A DNA stretch of 64,000 nt from Owenia fusiformis. Taxonomy: Eukaryota; Annelida; Polychaeta; Sabellida; Oweniidae. Below the pieces are notes generated by a model, which was not told where the DNA came from, did no database searches, and worked only from the letters and a program-made list of their open reading frames with translations. A program made the translations under genes and the position numbers. Within the stretch, counting starts at the first letter, position 1. Each line of letters starts with the position of its first letter. The stretch is from NCBI GenBank assembly GCA_903813345.2, contig CAIIXF020000005.1:7507375-7571374 (forward strand), read 5' to 3'. This document shows, piece after piece, positions 49,701-59,362 of this stretch.

Positions 49701-52700
49701 AGGTAATTACATAAACAATGTTTCAATAATAGGTACATACATACATGTTATGCAGGTGATCTCACAGTTCTGAAGTCAGGGGATGCTAAATTTATTAATA
49801 CTACATTGAGAATTTACCTTTACTTGCCCTACTTTGCACAAAGCTGAGATTTAACAGAAAATGAGATTTTTTACCACTTTGGAAATGACATTGTCAGAAT
49901 TGGTGACTGATGGCCCTTCCAACTTACCTCTTCACTAAAGCTCAGTCCATATTGCCCTGTCAAAATATCAACATCTATTCCTTCCCAAAATGAAACTTGC
50001 TGTTTATTAATAAGAACATTTGATACTCAAATAAGACACAATGCATCATCATTAATAATAATACTTATAGTTACCAGTATGTAGTTTTTTTTTACATGTA
50101 AATGTCTTCTTTTTCCTTCCTTTATAATTGTTATAATTTTTGTTTGTACATGTACTTGACCCCAAGGGGTGTGAATGTACTTGAAATATAAATACATAAT
50201 CGTGTTGCAGAAGGATATGTGGAGTGAGTCTAGCAGTAAAGTTAACATCAGCTTAGATGCCCTGAGTCCCGTCAACAAGTACCAGAAACAACAATCTCCA
50301 AGCATGAACCAACTCCAGCAGCAGCAAAGCATGGGTAGGTCTAATTTGCAATCACAAATCTCCTTATGTAACATGGAAAACGTTATCCTTTGTGTTTGAT
50401 CTCTTCTGTGCAATCAGTCTGGTGTATAGCTCCAAGAAATTGTTTACAGTGGGGCAATTTAATGGTGGCGAGTCTGGCGACACCTCCGATTGAGACATTT
50501 CTTGGGACTGTATGTGGACTGAAATACAGGTCCAGTTTTTAATGCAAATAATTTTAATGTTCTGTACCTATCTGTATTGAAATTATTAATATGAAGAATG
50601 TAAATTCCATTTGTGACTCTATGAAATTTGGCATTGTATTGTTGTGAACATTGTCATGTTTTGTGCACATGTAGCTGGTTACTATGGTGTACAGTTTCAA
50701 AGCACTGTTCAAAGTAATAATAAAACAGGTAAACACGGGCCACGGGCTTTCTTCATTAATTAAGATGAAAGTGGGTTATTGTATTACTACAACTTGAAAA
50801 ATGGTCATTGGGCTTTCTTTGTTGATAATGTTATCAGTAAAAGTGGTAAATTGGCTTTCATTTGTTGTTGATTAATGTTACAAGTAAAATTGGTCACTGG
50901 GCTTTCTTTGTTAATGGTGTTACCAGTAGAAATGGCAATCTGGCTTTCATTGGTAATTAATGTTTCAAGTATAATTGGTCACTGGGCTTTCTTTATTAGA
51001 CAAGTATGTTTTACCTTGTATGTTAGAGGGCCTTAAAATTCTTAACCAATGGGCTTTTTGTGCTTTCTCAAGATGGCCCATGGTTTAGGTTAGTTCCTCA
51101 TATTTAAGACCTGAAGATGAGATGGGAGGTGGAAACATGAAACTAAGTTGACATAATAAATTTGAGTTCATTTATTTGGAATTGTTTCGAAGCAATTAAT
51201 AAGACAAGCAAAACACTAAGAGCATCATTGATGTGTAATATTTGTGTGTTCAGACTACTACCAAATGCCTGGGTATATGTATTCGCAAGCACAAGGTAAA
51301 GTTAAGTGTAAGGTGAAATATACTGTTGTTTGCATGGTTCTTTGTTGTAACGAGAAATATTAGCAGTTTACACTCTAGGGGTCTGTCTTTGGTATTTTTC
51401 TAGACACGCATCATTCTAAAACTAGCTGAATGATGACTTTAAGTATGAAGGATGGGCCCCTTGTGCATAATATAATAAGATTTTCTTGAATTACATGATT
51501 TTCCAATGAGACAATTGGAACATTGGTTGTTTTCATTTTTTAGTGTTATAAAATGATAAGTTCACTGTTATTATCCCACCGAACGAAAAATGGTATATAG
51601 AGAAGTTTTCCATCCATCCATCTGTCTGTTTGTCTTTCTCTCTGTTCATCCATCCGTATGCTTCATCCATGCATCCATTTGTGTGAAAACTAGCTGATGC
51701 TATATGATAATAGTCTACAGGGTGTCCCGAAAGTATGGGGCCCCCCCTAGGCAGACATATACCAGTGTCATCATAGTATGTGTTATATATCATTTGAAAG
51801 CTTATCCAAAGTTACATTGATTCGCCAAGTATCATGGTTCACCTCTCAAATGTGAAAAAATTACAGGCATTTCAAAATTTAGTGTTTGGTCAAAACTAAG
51901 TTCAATTTTACACCAAATCACTAGTCAATGTGTCCTCCTGGGCCATCTTAACAGCAGCAATTCTTTTCGGGTCGGAGGGATATTGAGTTGGAAAAAGAGA
52001 ATGGTGAGGGTAGAAACTCTTCTAAAGTCCCTTAACAGGTTTTAAGAGGGTTATAAAATCCCACACCCCTATTTCGAGGGCTTTTAAGGTCATATCTGAA
52101 AATAATTGCTCCCGTTAACATGGCCAAGGGGGGACACATTGACTAGTAATGTGGTGTAAAATTGAACTTTATTTTGACAAAACACTAACTTTTAAAATGA
52201 CTTTAACTTTTTCCCATTTAGGAGTTAAACCATGATACTTGGCAAATCAATGTAACTTTGGATAAGCTTTAAAATGACATATGACACATAGTATGAGGAC
52301 ACTGGTATATGTCTGCCTAGGGGGGGGGCATACTTTCGGGACACCCTGTATAACATGAGAATAAGACTTTGTTCAAGAAAATGTCTTTTGTTCGGTGGGA
52401 TTAGCTTCTCTCGAGAGTTTGGAACGCTGCTTAACATTTTATTTAACAATGAAGCTTTTATATAAAATACCTTGCTGTTTTCATGGAAACTAAATAATAC
52501 GAGGGTTGTCCCAGAAGTAATGCACTATATGCTCTAACTTTCTTTAATATTCTTCAATTCAGCTGAAATTTTGTATATATAACAATTGAAGTTTTATCTA
52601 TTATATCCTGAAGTTTCAGCATCAAACATTAATATTAAGTCTCAATATGGTTGCTATAACAACATGGGGGTAGGGGTGGGCGGGGCAGGCACCAATTTTT

Positions 52701-54978
52701 CTAATTATGAAAAGATCTAAAGTGTTATTTTATTAATATTTCGTTGCTTTAAATAGTCAAAATGTTTGGGAAATTGTTAAATTTATTCAACATGATGTTA
52801 ACCAAGTACAAATAATGACATTTAGCACTGTGATATCATAATACCACATTTCAATAGTCACGAATTCAAATACAGTCACAGTCAAGAAATTGCAAAAATG
52901 GCTGCAATTCTTACCTGATAACAGAAGGCCTTGCGTTTAGTGGCCTAATTTCATACTTCACTTGGACTCACAGCCACGCAAAACAATGCTACCATGAAGA
53001 AAGTATATAAGGAGTATATACCAGATAGAACTACAATTATGGGGTGGCAGAAAAGATTTAAAAAAGACTATTTGACCCTGGATGACGACCCCAAACATGG
53101 GAGGCAAAAACTCCACAAGTCACAGTGGAAGAAATTGCCAAGAGTGTTTGACCTGACAGGCATCAAAAGTACATACCATGCAAAGGTCATTATTTTGAGA
53201 AAATGTGAAATGGGACACTGTGCAATATACTTCCATTAAATCTAGGATGTGCTCATAGTAATTTAGTATCTCAAAAATGTATTTTTGAGCATATTTCTTA
53301 TAGCTACACAAAATGGTATTTGTTGATTAATTATTTAATATTTTCAATTTTTTATTCCTTTTGACGTGAATGTATAACCTGCCCCGCCCTACCCAAACTC
53401 ACCAACTTGATTTTATTATAACATCAATATAGTTTTATCAGTCAACATGAAATTTTTCAAAATAATCAAAATGTCTCTAAGGAACATTTTCTGAAAATTT
53501 CATGGAAACATCAATTATTGATAAAGTTAGAGCATATAGTGCATTACTTCTGGGACAACCCTCGTACATGTTACTTTTTTAAAACCTTTTTTTATTAGTT
53601 GTTTTACTGTTTTTATCCCAATTTTATCCCCTTTGGTGGTGGTAGATGTCCTTTTAGATTTGGGATCTTGGTTTTATTTTAAATGAAGGATTGTTGAATA
53701 GGGCTTGTGTCGCTTTTTGTATTACTATCAATGTTTTTGGACATTCAAAAACTGACCATATGTTGATATAAATGCATGTTTTATTCCCATGTTTGTGCAC
53801 TTTGAATGAGGTAGTCCAATTATAGTTTTCCCCACAAAATGACATTTTGCATTATCCTATACGATTGTGATGTAAGAAATGCTCCCTATGTGCATCCAGT
53901 CGCATTGCATTGTATACCTATTCCCTTGCATTGTGACTCATTTTAACTAGTATTCCTTAACAGTTAATAACCTTATGAGCCACCAAGCAGGGTTTGAATT
54001 ATTTTAGTCTTAGCAGTTTTGGTTTCTAATTTAAGAACATGTTTTAATTTAACTAAGGGTGGTATTCAATTATCAACAGTCATGGAAAAACTAAGTTATT
54101 GTTTGATCCCTCCCACCTCCTCTTATTTAACGAAATTCTAAAATGTTGATTTGTCTTTCACTTAAATTTAAAAAAAACCAACACTCCTAACATTTACCCC
54201 CTCCCACTAATAAAACTAACTTTGTTATTCCACAACTGTTTATAATTTGACACCATCCCTAACCACCATAATGAGTTTAACTTTGACTTAACTACCCTAG
54301 ATAATGCAACATAAACATAGTGGTTTGATTTTGATTAATATCTGGTGTTTTAACATGCATTTAGTTTAACCTACATAATATGTGGAGCATGGTGTGTGGA
54401 TATTTGATGCATTGTAATGAGCATTCATAAAAAATACAAATATTGACATATGTTTTTTTTTATATTTAGGTGCAGCTCAAGGAACTCCTAACATGTATCC
54501 TCATAACATGATGCCAGGTCAAGGTCAGATGGGTGGTGTCCCCCAAGGTCAAGGTCAGATGGGTGGTATCACCCAAGGCATGGCCCAGATGAATATGGGC
54601 CAGCAGCAGCCTGGCATGATGCCACAGGGCATGGGTAAATATAGCACTTTCTCATCTTCACCTGGACTTTGTCCAATTGTAGAATTTCTTATTGATTTGG
54701 CTTGCAAATTGTTCTCGAGACTGAATTTCTTTTATCTCTACAATATTGCAATTTTTCAAAAGATTTCTGTTGATTTTAAGATTTTCATGATCACCTGTTT
54801 TGTTACTGAAATGATGCATATGTTTTTTGCAGGCATGCAACAGCCAAATATGGGCATGATGGGTATGCAGCAGCAACCAATGGGAATGCAGCAAAACACC
54901 ATGAGCCAACAGGCAACACTACAACAGACACAAAGGACTAACGCTGCTTTCAGTAGCTTTGGCAACTTTGGAAAGTGA
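31740..54978 (+). CDS. CLINT1: Clathrin interactor 1 (epsinR / epsin-4), complete coding region, 18 exons
   Basis: Encodes a monomeric clathrin adaptor of the trans-Golgi and endosomes that binds phosphoinositides and SNAREs through its ENTH domain and AP-1/GGA ears through its tail. Exons: 31740-31771, 38868-39069, 42037-42175, 42438-42572, 44016-44184, 45190-45306, 46285-46513, 46754-46856, 47015-47096, 47479-47601, 48639-48736, 49057-49355, 49637-49702, 50211-50334, 50675-50728, 51254-51295, 54470-54634, 54833-54978. All junctions keep phase; total 2325 nt (774 residues plus stop). Start MYKIREITDK matches the family start (MWKVRELVDK in vertebrates). ENTH spans about residues 10-150; DLGAAAKL follows at about 330, DFxDF motifs at 376-476, a Met/Gln-rich tail, then WSESSSKVNISLDAL and the C-terminal AAFSSFGNFGK, all epsinR hallmarks. 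It is longer than the human protein (about 625 residues), mainly through the tail. The exon 10 donor (gttcat) is weak but phase-consistent. Confidence 0.95.
32195..33395. repeat. Diverged long inverted repeat in CLINT1 intron 1
   Basis: The left arm (about 32195-32665) and right arm (about 32940-33395) are inverted copies with many substitutions. Examples are atcaaaggacaacagta / ttgtcctttgat and gtgtcagtaaaacc / ggttttactgac. It appears older than the neighbouring palindrome at 33465. Confidence 0.7.
33465..34353. mobile_element. 889-bp near-perfect foldback element in CLINT1 intron 1
   Basis: It starts CACCCTTGGTATACGCAGCT and ends with the complement, flanked by a 5-bp duplication ATAAA (33460-33464, 34354-34358). 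The arms are about 400 bp and nearly identical. They contain gaccggtacgggt boxes near the tips and a duplicated ccccgaaccggtccg block at the centre. No coding capacity. Confidence 0.85.
35060..35300. repeat. Small inverted-repeat element with CACGTG boxes
   Basis: ggcccccacgtgg...agtaacgtca near 35081 is mirrored by cacgtgggggccagtaacgtc near 35264. Another cacgtgggg lies between them. Borders are unclear; it is within CLINT1 intron 1. Confidence 0.5.
35480..38700. repeat. ~337-bp satellite with three-monomer higher-order repeat in CLINT1 intron 1
   Basis: The marker cctctgtcgataggattcc recurs at about 35532, 35693, 36018, 36357, 36692, 37031, 37369, 37707, 38042 and 38379, i.e. mostly every 335-339 bp. 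Two monomer classes (preceded by cacgttttaaaa or by accatttacctt) alternate so that the set at 36357-37030 is repeated at 37369-38041. This gives a ~1,012-bp higher-order unit. The 5' monomer is truncated. The array ends 160 bp before exon 2. Confidence 0.9.
38868..42572 (+). CDS. CLINT1: ENTH-domain exons 2-4 of CLINT1
   Basis: These three exons carry nearly the whole ENTH domain, the membrane- and SNARE-binding helical module. Exon 2 (38868-39069) reads TNVVMNYSEVETKVREATND onward and ends NWRRVYK. Exon 3 (42037-42175) reads SLLLLTYLTRNGSERAVTSA onward, through DLRSLENYTF and DQGIN. Exon 4 (42438-42572) reads VRQKCKDLLDF through EERKKAKKNKDKYTG. Conservation with the vertebrate domain is very high, so gene identity rests mainly here. 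Introns 2 and 3 are phase 0 and phase 1. Confidence 0.97.
39567..40169. mobile_element. 603-bp inverted-repeat element flanked by TTAA in CLINT1 intron 2
   Basis: AGGGGTATTCCTTGCCAGAC at the left is mirrored by gtctggcaaggaatgttcct at the right, with TTAA outside both. Complementarity continues inward (gtcatcgactctc / gagagtcgatgac). TTAA duplications are typical of piggyBac/Kolobok-type elements. No transposase. Confidence 0.65.
41520..42030. repeat. 45-bp tandem array ending at the CLINT1 exon 3 acceptor
   Basis: About eleven units of the form atggcctttctcactta / atattgtgaaacagacat / ttaatttgta, spaced 44-50 bp. The final partial unit (aatggcctcacttcttatttcag) supplies the acceptor region of exon 3 at 42036. 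Confidence 0.9.
43424..43581 (+). other. Unexplained intronic open frame in CLINT1 intron 4
   Basis: Preceded by an acceptor-like gataatttag, this stretch is open for 52 codons in the phase left by exon 4. It reads KKERTEKAEEPAAILLDIWD, then DGTKVKWKGDGLNNSD, and stops at 43579. A donor at aaag|gtgatg (after 43506) would return to the phase needed by exon 5, making a 27-28 codon cassette. Vertebrate CLINT1 has nothing similar. It may be a rare exon, a relic of a mobile element, or chance. Confidence 0.25.
45190..45306 (+). CDS. CLINT1: Symmetric cassette-type exon 6 of CLINT1 (Asp/Tyr/Arg-rich)
   Basis: This 117-nt exon enters and leaves in phase 2, so skipping it would remove 39 residues without a frameshift. 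It encodes a low-complexity run rich in D, Y, R, S and G (DYDRGYGRSSNEF, EYDRDFDHSPSDYSRDYR). Acceptor ttgtgtag and donor gtaggt are acceptable. It lies in the disordered linker after the ENTH domain, where sequence is poorly conserved. Cassette use is an inference from phase; constitutive use is equally possible. Confidence 0.75.
47015..48736 (+). CDS. CLINT1: Three successive CLINT1 exons each carrying a DFxDF ear-binding motif
   Basis: Exon 9 (47015-47096) encodes NGDFADFSNF, exon 10 (47479-47601) NDDFGDFSSF and exon 11 (48639-48736) PNDFGDFATF. EpsinR is known to bind the AP-1 gamma ear and GGA ears through short acidic/aromatic motifs of this type. Each exon has the motif close to its 5' end and exons 9-10 and 10-11 are joined in phase 2, suggesting exon duplication. 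Exon 10 also contains a Thr run (STTTTTTT) encoded by varied codons. Confidence 0.9.
49057..49355 (+). CDS. CLINT1: CLINT1 exon 12 with an in-frame 33-bp coding minisatellite
   Basis: Encodes a Met/Gln/Pro/Gly-rich stretch in which the 11-residue unit MGGQPMMGNQP recurs about four times (roughly 49180-49310), preceded by degenerate GAQPMM units. The repeat is a multiple of three and near-identical at DNA level, so copy number may vary between alleles. Vertebrate CLINT1 also has a Met-rich C-terminal region, but not this regular array. Entry is in phase 1, exit in phase 0. Confidence 0.9.
50675..50728 (+). CDS. CLINT1: Putative alternative mini-exon 15 of CLINT1 (18 codons)
   Basis: A 54-nt stretch between acatgtag and gtaaac. 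It enters and leaves in phase 1, matching the flanking exons, and has no stop. It encodes AGYYGVQFQSTVQSNNKT, similar in composition to the surrounding tail. The upstream pyrimidine tract is weak, which would suit an alternatively used exon. RNA data would be needed to confirm use. Confidence 0.5.
50780..51000. repeat. Degenerate intronic tandem repeat (ggtcactgggctttctttg)
   Basis: The word gggctttctttg recurs at about 50808, 50898 and 50980, with half-unit variants (ttggctttcatttg) between. This gives a period near 86-90 bp made of two related halves. It lies between mini-exons 15 and 16. Confidence 0.65.
51254..51295 (+). CDS. CLINT1: Putative microexon 16 of CLINT1 (14 codons)
   Basis: A 42-nt stretch between gtgtgttcag and gtaaag, phase 1 on both sides, encoding DYYQMPGYMYSQAQ. 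Composition (Tyr, Gln, Met) matches the neighbouring tail exons. It can be included or skipped, alone or together with 50675-50728, without changing frame. Inference from splice signals and phase only. Confidence 0.55.
51718..52348. mobile_element. 631-bp Tc1/mariner-like MITE with long inverted repeats
   Basis: CAGGGTGTCCCGAAAGTATG is mirrored at the right end, with TA flanks (51716-51717, 52349-52350). Complementarity extends about 230 bases inward with mismatches, leaving little unique centre. Non-coding. Confidence 0.8.
52500..53564 (+). mobile_element. Dead Tc1/mariner element (1,065 bp) with transposase fragment
   Basis: The TIRs begin CGAGGGTTGTCCCAGAAGTA, are perfect for about 42 bases, and are flanked by TA. 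A fragment at 52994-53239 reads TTIMGWQKRFKKDYLTLDDD, PKHGRQ: the DNA-binding, helix-turn-helix N-terminal part of a mariner-type transposase. A one-base shift then interrupts PQVTVEEIAKSV / DLTGIKST, and the catalytic DDD/D part is missing. Confidence 0.8.
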
Positions 54979-56340
54979 AACATTCCGTAAATTGTTTTAG
55001 TTGATTAAACAGAAATAAAATTTACTTCAAGGCCTATATGTGTGATTGCAATATTGAATGTTTGCCTAAGCCAGAGACATTAATGGATCTTTTGACTTGG
55101 AGGAAAACATTTAAAAAATCTCTGTTGTCAGAGATAGCAGTACTGAACTAAAATAAAGCCATACTGTATATACGGGGTGACCCAAAAAACCTGAACCTAC
55201 AAATCTTTGAATAAAGGATTAGGATTCTGTTTTTTGGGTCACCCTGTATTTACAGCTGTAGAGACATAGTAGATCTGTTTATACTTGTGAGGTTTTATTT
55301 TAAAATGTGCTTTGGTTGTGTAGAATTGACACCTCTGAACAATCCAGTATTTTCCAAATAACATTTTGGACACAGGTACGAGATGTCAAATATTTTTATT
55401 GAATATCTCGGCCTTATCAATTTCACTATTTTTTACAATAATAAGGTATAGGTGAATTCTTGAGTATAAATTTGGTTTTAGTTCAAGATACCAAAAGTTG
55501 ATATTATGTCGATGCACTGTGTATTTTTATTAAAAGTTGATGTCCTTTGATTGTTGTCAATTTAGTGCATCAGACAAAGGCTGCTTAATGTATTATCCGA
55601 TATATGCTCTATGTACTTAAAATGTTAACATTGCATAATACAACATGTATCAGATAAGCTATATTAACATATTTGATTTTTATGAAATACATTTTGGAAT
55701 AAAAATAAAAGAAGTAAATTTGCATCCAAGGTTTTAACTTTTTGGCATATCTTTCATGACATTTTAAGAATTGTATATTATTAAGTGGGCGTGTATTTTT
55801 GAGTTGAGGGGTTATGTGACTATGAGTATCAACATTTTATTTTGGTATGAATTAGTTGAATTGCCTTTGTTTTCAACGGTATGGACACATTGTCATGCGT
55901 GTGTATTAGAGAATGTATTGTACATGTGTGTATAATGAAATCTTCTTTCTGAAGTAGGAATTGTTATGTAGTCATTGACTGGATCAACTTGATGATAACA
56001 AGGGGTACGCTACCAGTGTTATTTACATTTCCCAAATCGATTGCTGTAACCTTGAATAACACAATGTCATATTAAGGGAACAATTTTTAATGCAATACTT
56101 TTCATTTACTTTTAAATCATGTTTCTATTGTAACAATAATGGAATTATGAATAGCAACAAATGTTCTGATAATGCACTTTATTCATGCTTACTATTAGGT
56201 AGCCCCAATCAGTTGATTTTTGTTGAATAATGTAAGATATCTTGTGGGTGAATTTTATTGTTGTATATACGTATTGCATGTAATTGACAACAAAATGATG
56301 GCACATTTTCTGTAAGAAAATTAAATTGTAAATAAAATAA
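54979..56340 (+). other. CLINT1 3' untranslated region with several candidate polyadenylation signals
   Basis: AATAAA occurs at 55014-55019 (36 bases after the stop), near 55698 and at 56331-56336. No further open frame continues the gene. A 74-bp hairpin element (55173-55246) lies inside any transcript that uses a distal site. Which signals are used is unknown. Confidence 0.55.
55173..55246. mobile_element. 74-bp mini-MITE in the CLINT1 3'UTR
   Basis: CGGGGTGACCCAAAAAAC and GTTTTTTGGGTCACCCTG form inverted ends flanked by TA. It would fold into a hairpin within a long 3'UTR. Confidence 0.75.
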
Positions 56341-56469
56341 AATAGAAGATATAATGTACTATTTGTGAAAGTGATAGTATATATTGTGTATATTCATGTA
56401 CAGAAATGAAAAATATAGAAAATTAAGATGTATTTATTCATTTAACAAAATAATAAATGATCTTATGTT

Positions 56470-59362
56470 TATTAAAATGAATTTGGTCAGATTTTTATTT
56501 TTTACAGTTTGTTTTCAATTTTGTATACTTTTTCAAGAGGAATAGTGAAAACAAGCACACTATGCAAAAGCAGCAGCAACATCGTACTGATTTTTACTGA
56601 ATAAGAATAATACGAGTACATGGGATTGATGATTTGAAGGAGTACTTTTATTGGTGTCTCAAATTCTTACCTGCGTTTCAAAGCCAACCATTCCATTAAT
56701 TTCTCTGGGATTTACAGGGTACAAAAATCTAGCAGGGACTAGTTTTTGGTCTTGGATTTTCCTTCCTGAAATCATGTCCAGTACAGGGATTTAGTTGAAA
56801 GAACATTTTTTGCGAAATATATTTTCAGACTTACCATGAAATGTTTTCAACATAATATATGGAAAAATTAACTGCACGTGAAAAGCGAAATGATAATCTG
56901 CAGCCATTATGGTTCCTCACTAAAATGTTTTTTACATGTTTTATATCTATCCTATTTATTAATATTTGAAATGTATTCAATTCTAGCATATTGATATACA
57001 AGTTGTTTTTAATGCAGATATTTATCACTAATTATGAAATAAGTTTTTGGGCTCTCAGGATAGGATGGTAATTTTTTGATATTTTCTAAGTCAAAACCCT
57101 GACTCTATTTTTGTGTCTTAATGTGGTTCATTGTAATCAATTCCCAGTGTCAGACATTTTTAGCTAATTTGGAGAAAATTTTCTTCAATATAATAATTGT
57201 TCTGCATTTCAAATATATGGAATTTCCTTGTGGAGATTAAGTGTTAATTATTATATGTTATCAGTGGAGGTCACATTTTTGTAAAAGTTTGAATCAAAGT
57301 ATCTGTTCATCATATTTTGGATTTTCGAAGAGAAAGAAGATAACAGACAAACATTGGGTATTTTTTGACACAATGGAAGCATGGTCTTATCATCTCCAAA
57401 ATAATCCATAACATATTATCAAAAGCTTAAGTGTGAATAAATAGTTTTTTTTTCTTCACCCATCAAGAGAAAAATACAAAGATGGAAGAGTTATAATTCT
57501 GTTTTATATTTGTATATATTTACTCTACAATGGAATCTCCTGTATATGTACAAGTGGTTGAGACAGTATATAAATTATAAATGAATTTCTGATATTGGAC
57601 GACAAAATACAACACATTCGCAATTCACACACTATTTCACAAACAAACTACAAAGCATTCTCTAAATTATAAAATACAGCAAAACTTGGAAAGTTCATAA
57701 CAGTTCACTGAGGCTGGTTTTGCTGTGATTTACATCAGTTTGAATGAGGACAGAAACTAGCATTATTTGAGGAAAAAAATAAAACCAAGAAAAGCAAAAA
57801 CGTTACATATTTCACATAAATGCATCAACACATTACGTAATGTTTAATGCATGGATACATATTATGCAAATGAGATCAGTTGGAAAACCAAGGAGCCGTT
57901 TTGTGTTTCAAAAGTCAACATGTGAAGGATATCACATGTGAGTCATACAACATTTACAAGTCTGAAAGTTCTGTGAAGTCTAGCAGATAAGCTATTGAGT
58001 AGAACTCTGGTATTGCTTTCGCAGGTCTAAAGCTGAAAAACTATTGTATTATGTTACCAACAAGCTCTGAAAATGTTTTTATCTCTTCAGCTATTGGTTA
58101 TTGAGTACAGAAATGACATAAAATTAATAATTTCACATTCATACAATTTTCATCTTATAAATTCTGATACAAAATTCCACTTTGAACTATAAAAAACATT
58201 TTTTCTATAACTGATTTCAAAATGTTATCATTTGTGAGAACTTGAGTCTCTGGAGAATTGTGGTGCAAAAACTAATTACATATTACCTTAATAATATATC
58301 AGTCACCACACATGGCTAGTTATTATTTATACACTGTTTTACAATATTGGCTAGAAATCACATAGAAACATCTAGTTCACTTTCATACTATTTTCACTTT
58401 ACATTGTAAAGCACAATACCTGAATACGATCCGAATAGATGTTCTAGTATTATGAAATTAAAAATAAAATTCATGAGTATGTACAATGCAAGAAAAAAAG
58501 TATGGTTATTTACAATGTAGTTTAATATGAGTATCTATAAAACAACTTGCACATGATATTGTTTAAAATTGAACACATACCAAAAGGTGAATAAAATTAT
58601 TCATAAACAATATAGAGAAAATACAAAACAGAAGAATTCTAAAACAAGGCGAAACTAAAAATATGTAGTCATTCTAACAACATTTTGCTCAATTTGGATT
58701 AAAATAGTGTATGACACTAGATTATGGTCCCAATGTATCAAAAATATCTACTAAAATCTTCATGCAAGTTTGAATAACATCAACATGTATGGCTGTACAT
58801 CGTACATCCTCCCTGAGAAGCCATAATTGTTACGGACATGACACATAAAGCAATCAGACATTCTAATAAGCCTTTGTCATCCTCATTAAAATGGTAACAC
58901 TAGTTTGGAGTTTAAATTACCAAAAAACATCACCATCTTCACACATAAAGGTATGTTTTCCAATGTTATGCTTTTTAAAAACTGGAATTTCCTTAATAAT
59001 CAAATTGAAGTACTCTCCTGCTCTGAACTAATCATTTCCTGCTTTAACAGTTTAATAGCAGTGTACATGTGTTCATATTTACAAAATATGTGTTGATCTG
59101 TGCATACAAAACTTTCAATTTTTACTCGTTTCATGATATTCAATCGCACTAGTTTAATTGAAGAACATCCAGTGTCAATATCATAATAGAATTCAATTCC
59201 CTCCAATTATAATAAATAATATACATCAATATGAATTTTTTACTAAAATGTATGTTTGTCTTCGAGTTGGTTCAACCAACTTGAGGGGAGATGGGCTGTT
59301 CCACTGATCAAGCTTCCTCCCTGTCATGTTATATTCTAAAAAAACAGTTAATTTAATTTCAT
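56470..59362. other. AT-rich intergenic region between convergent CLINT1 and Ki-67-like genes
   Basis: No coding exon is supported. TTTATT (AATAAA on the minus strand) occurs near 56432 and 56469, and at 59362-59367 over the stop codon of the minus-strand gene. How far its 3'UTR extends is unknown. Confidence 0.4.
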
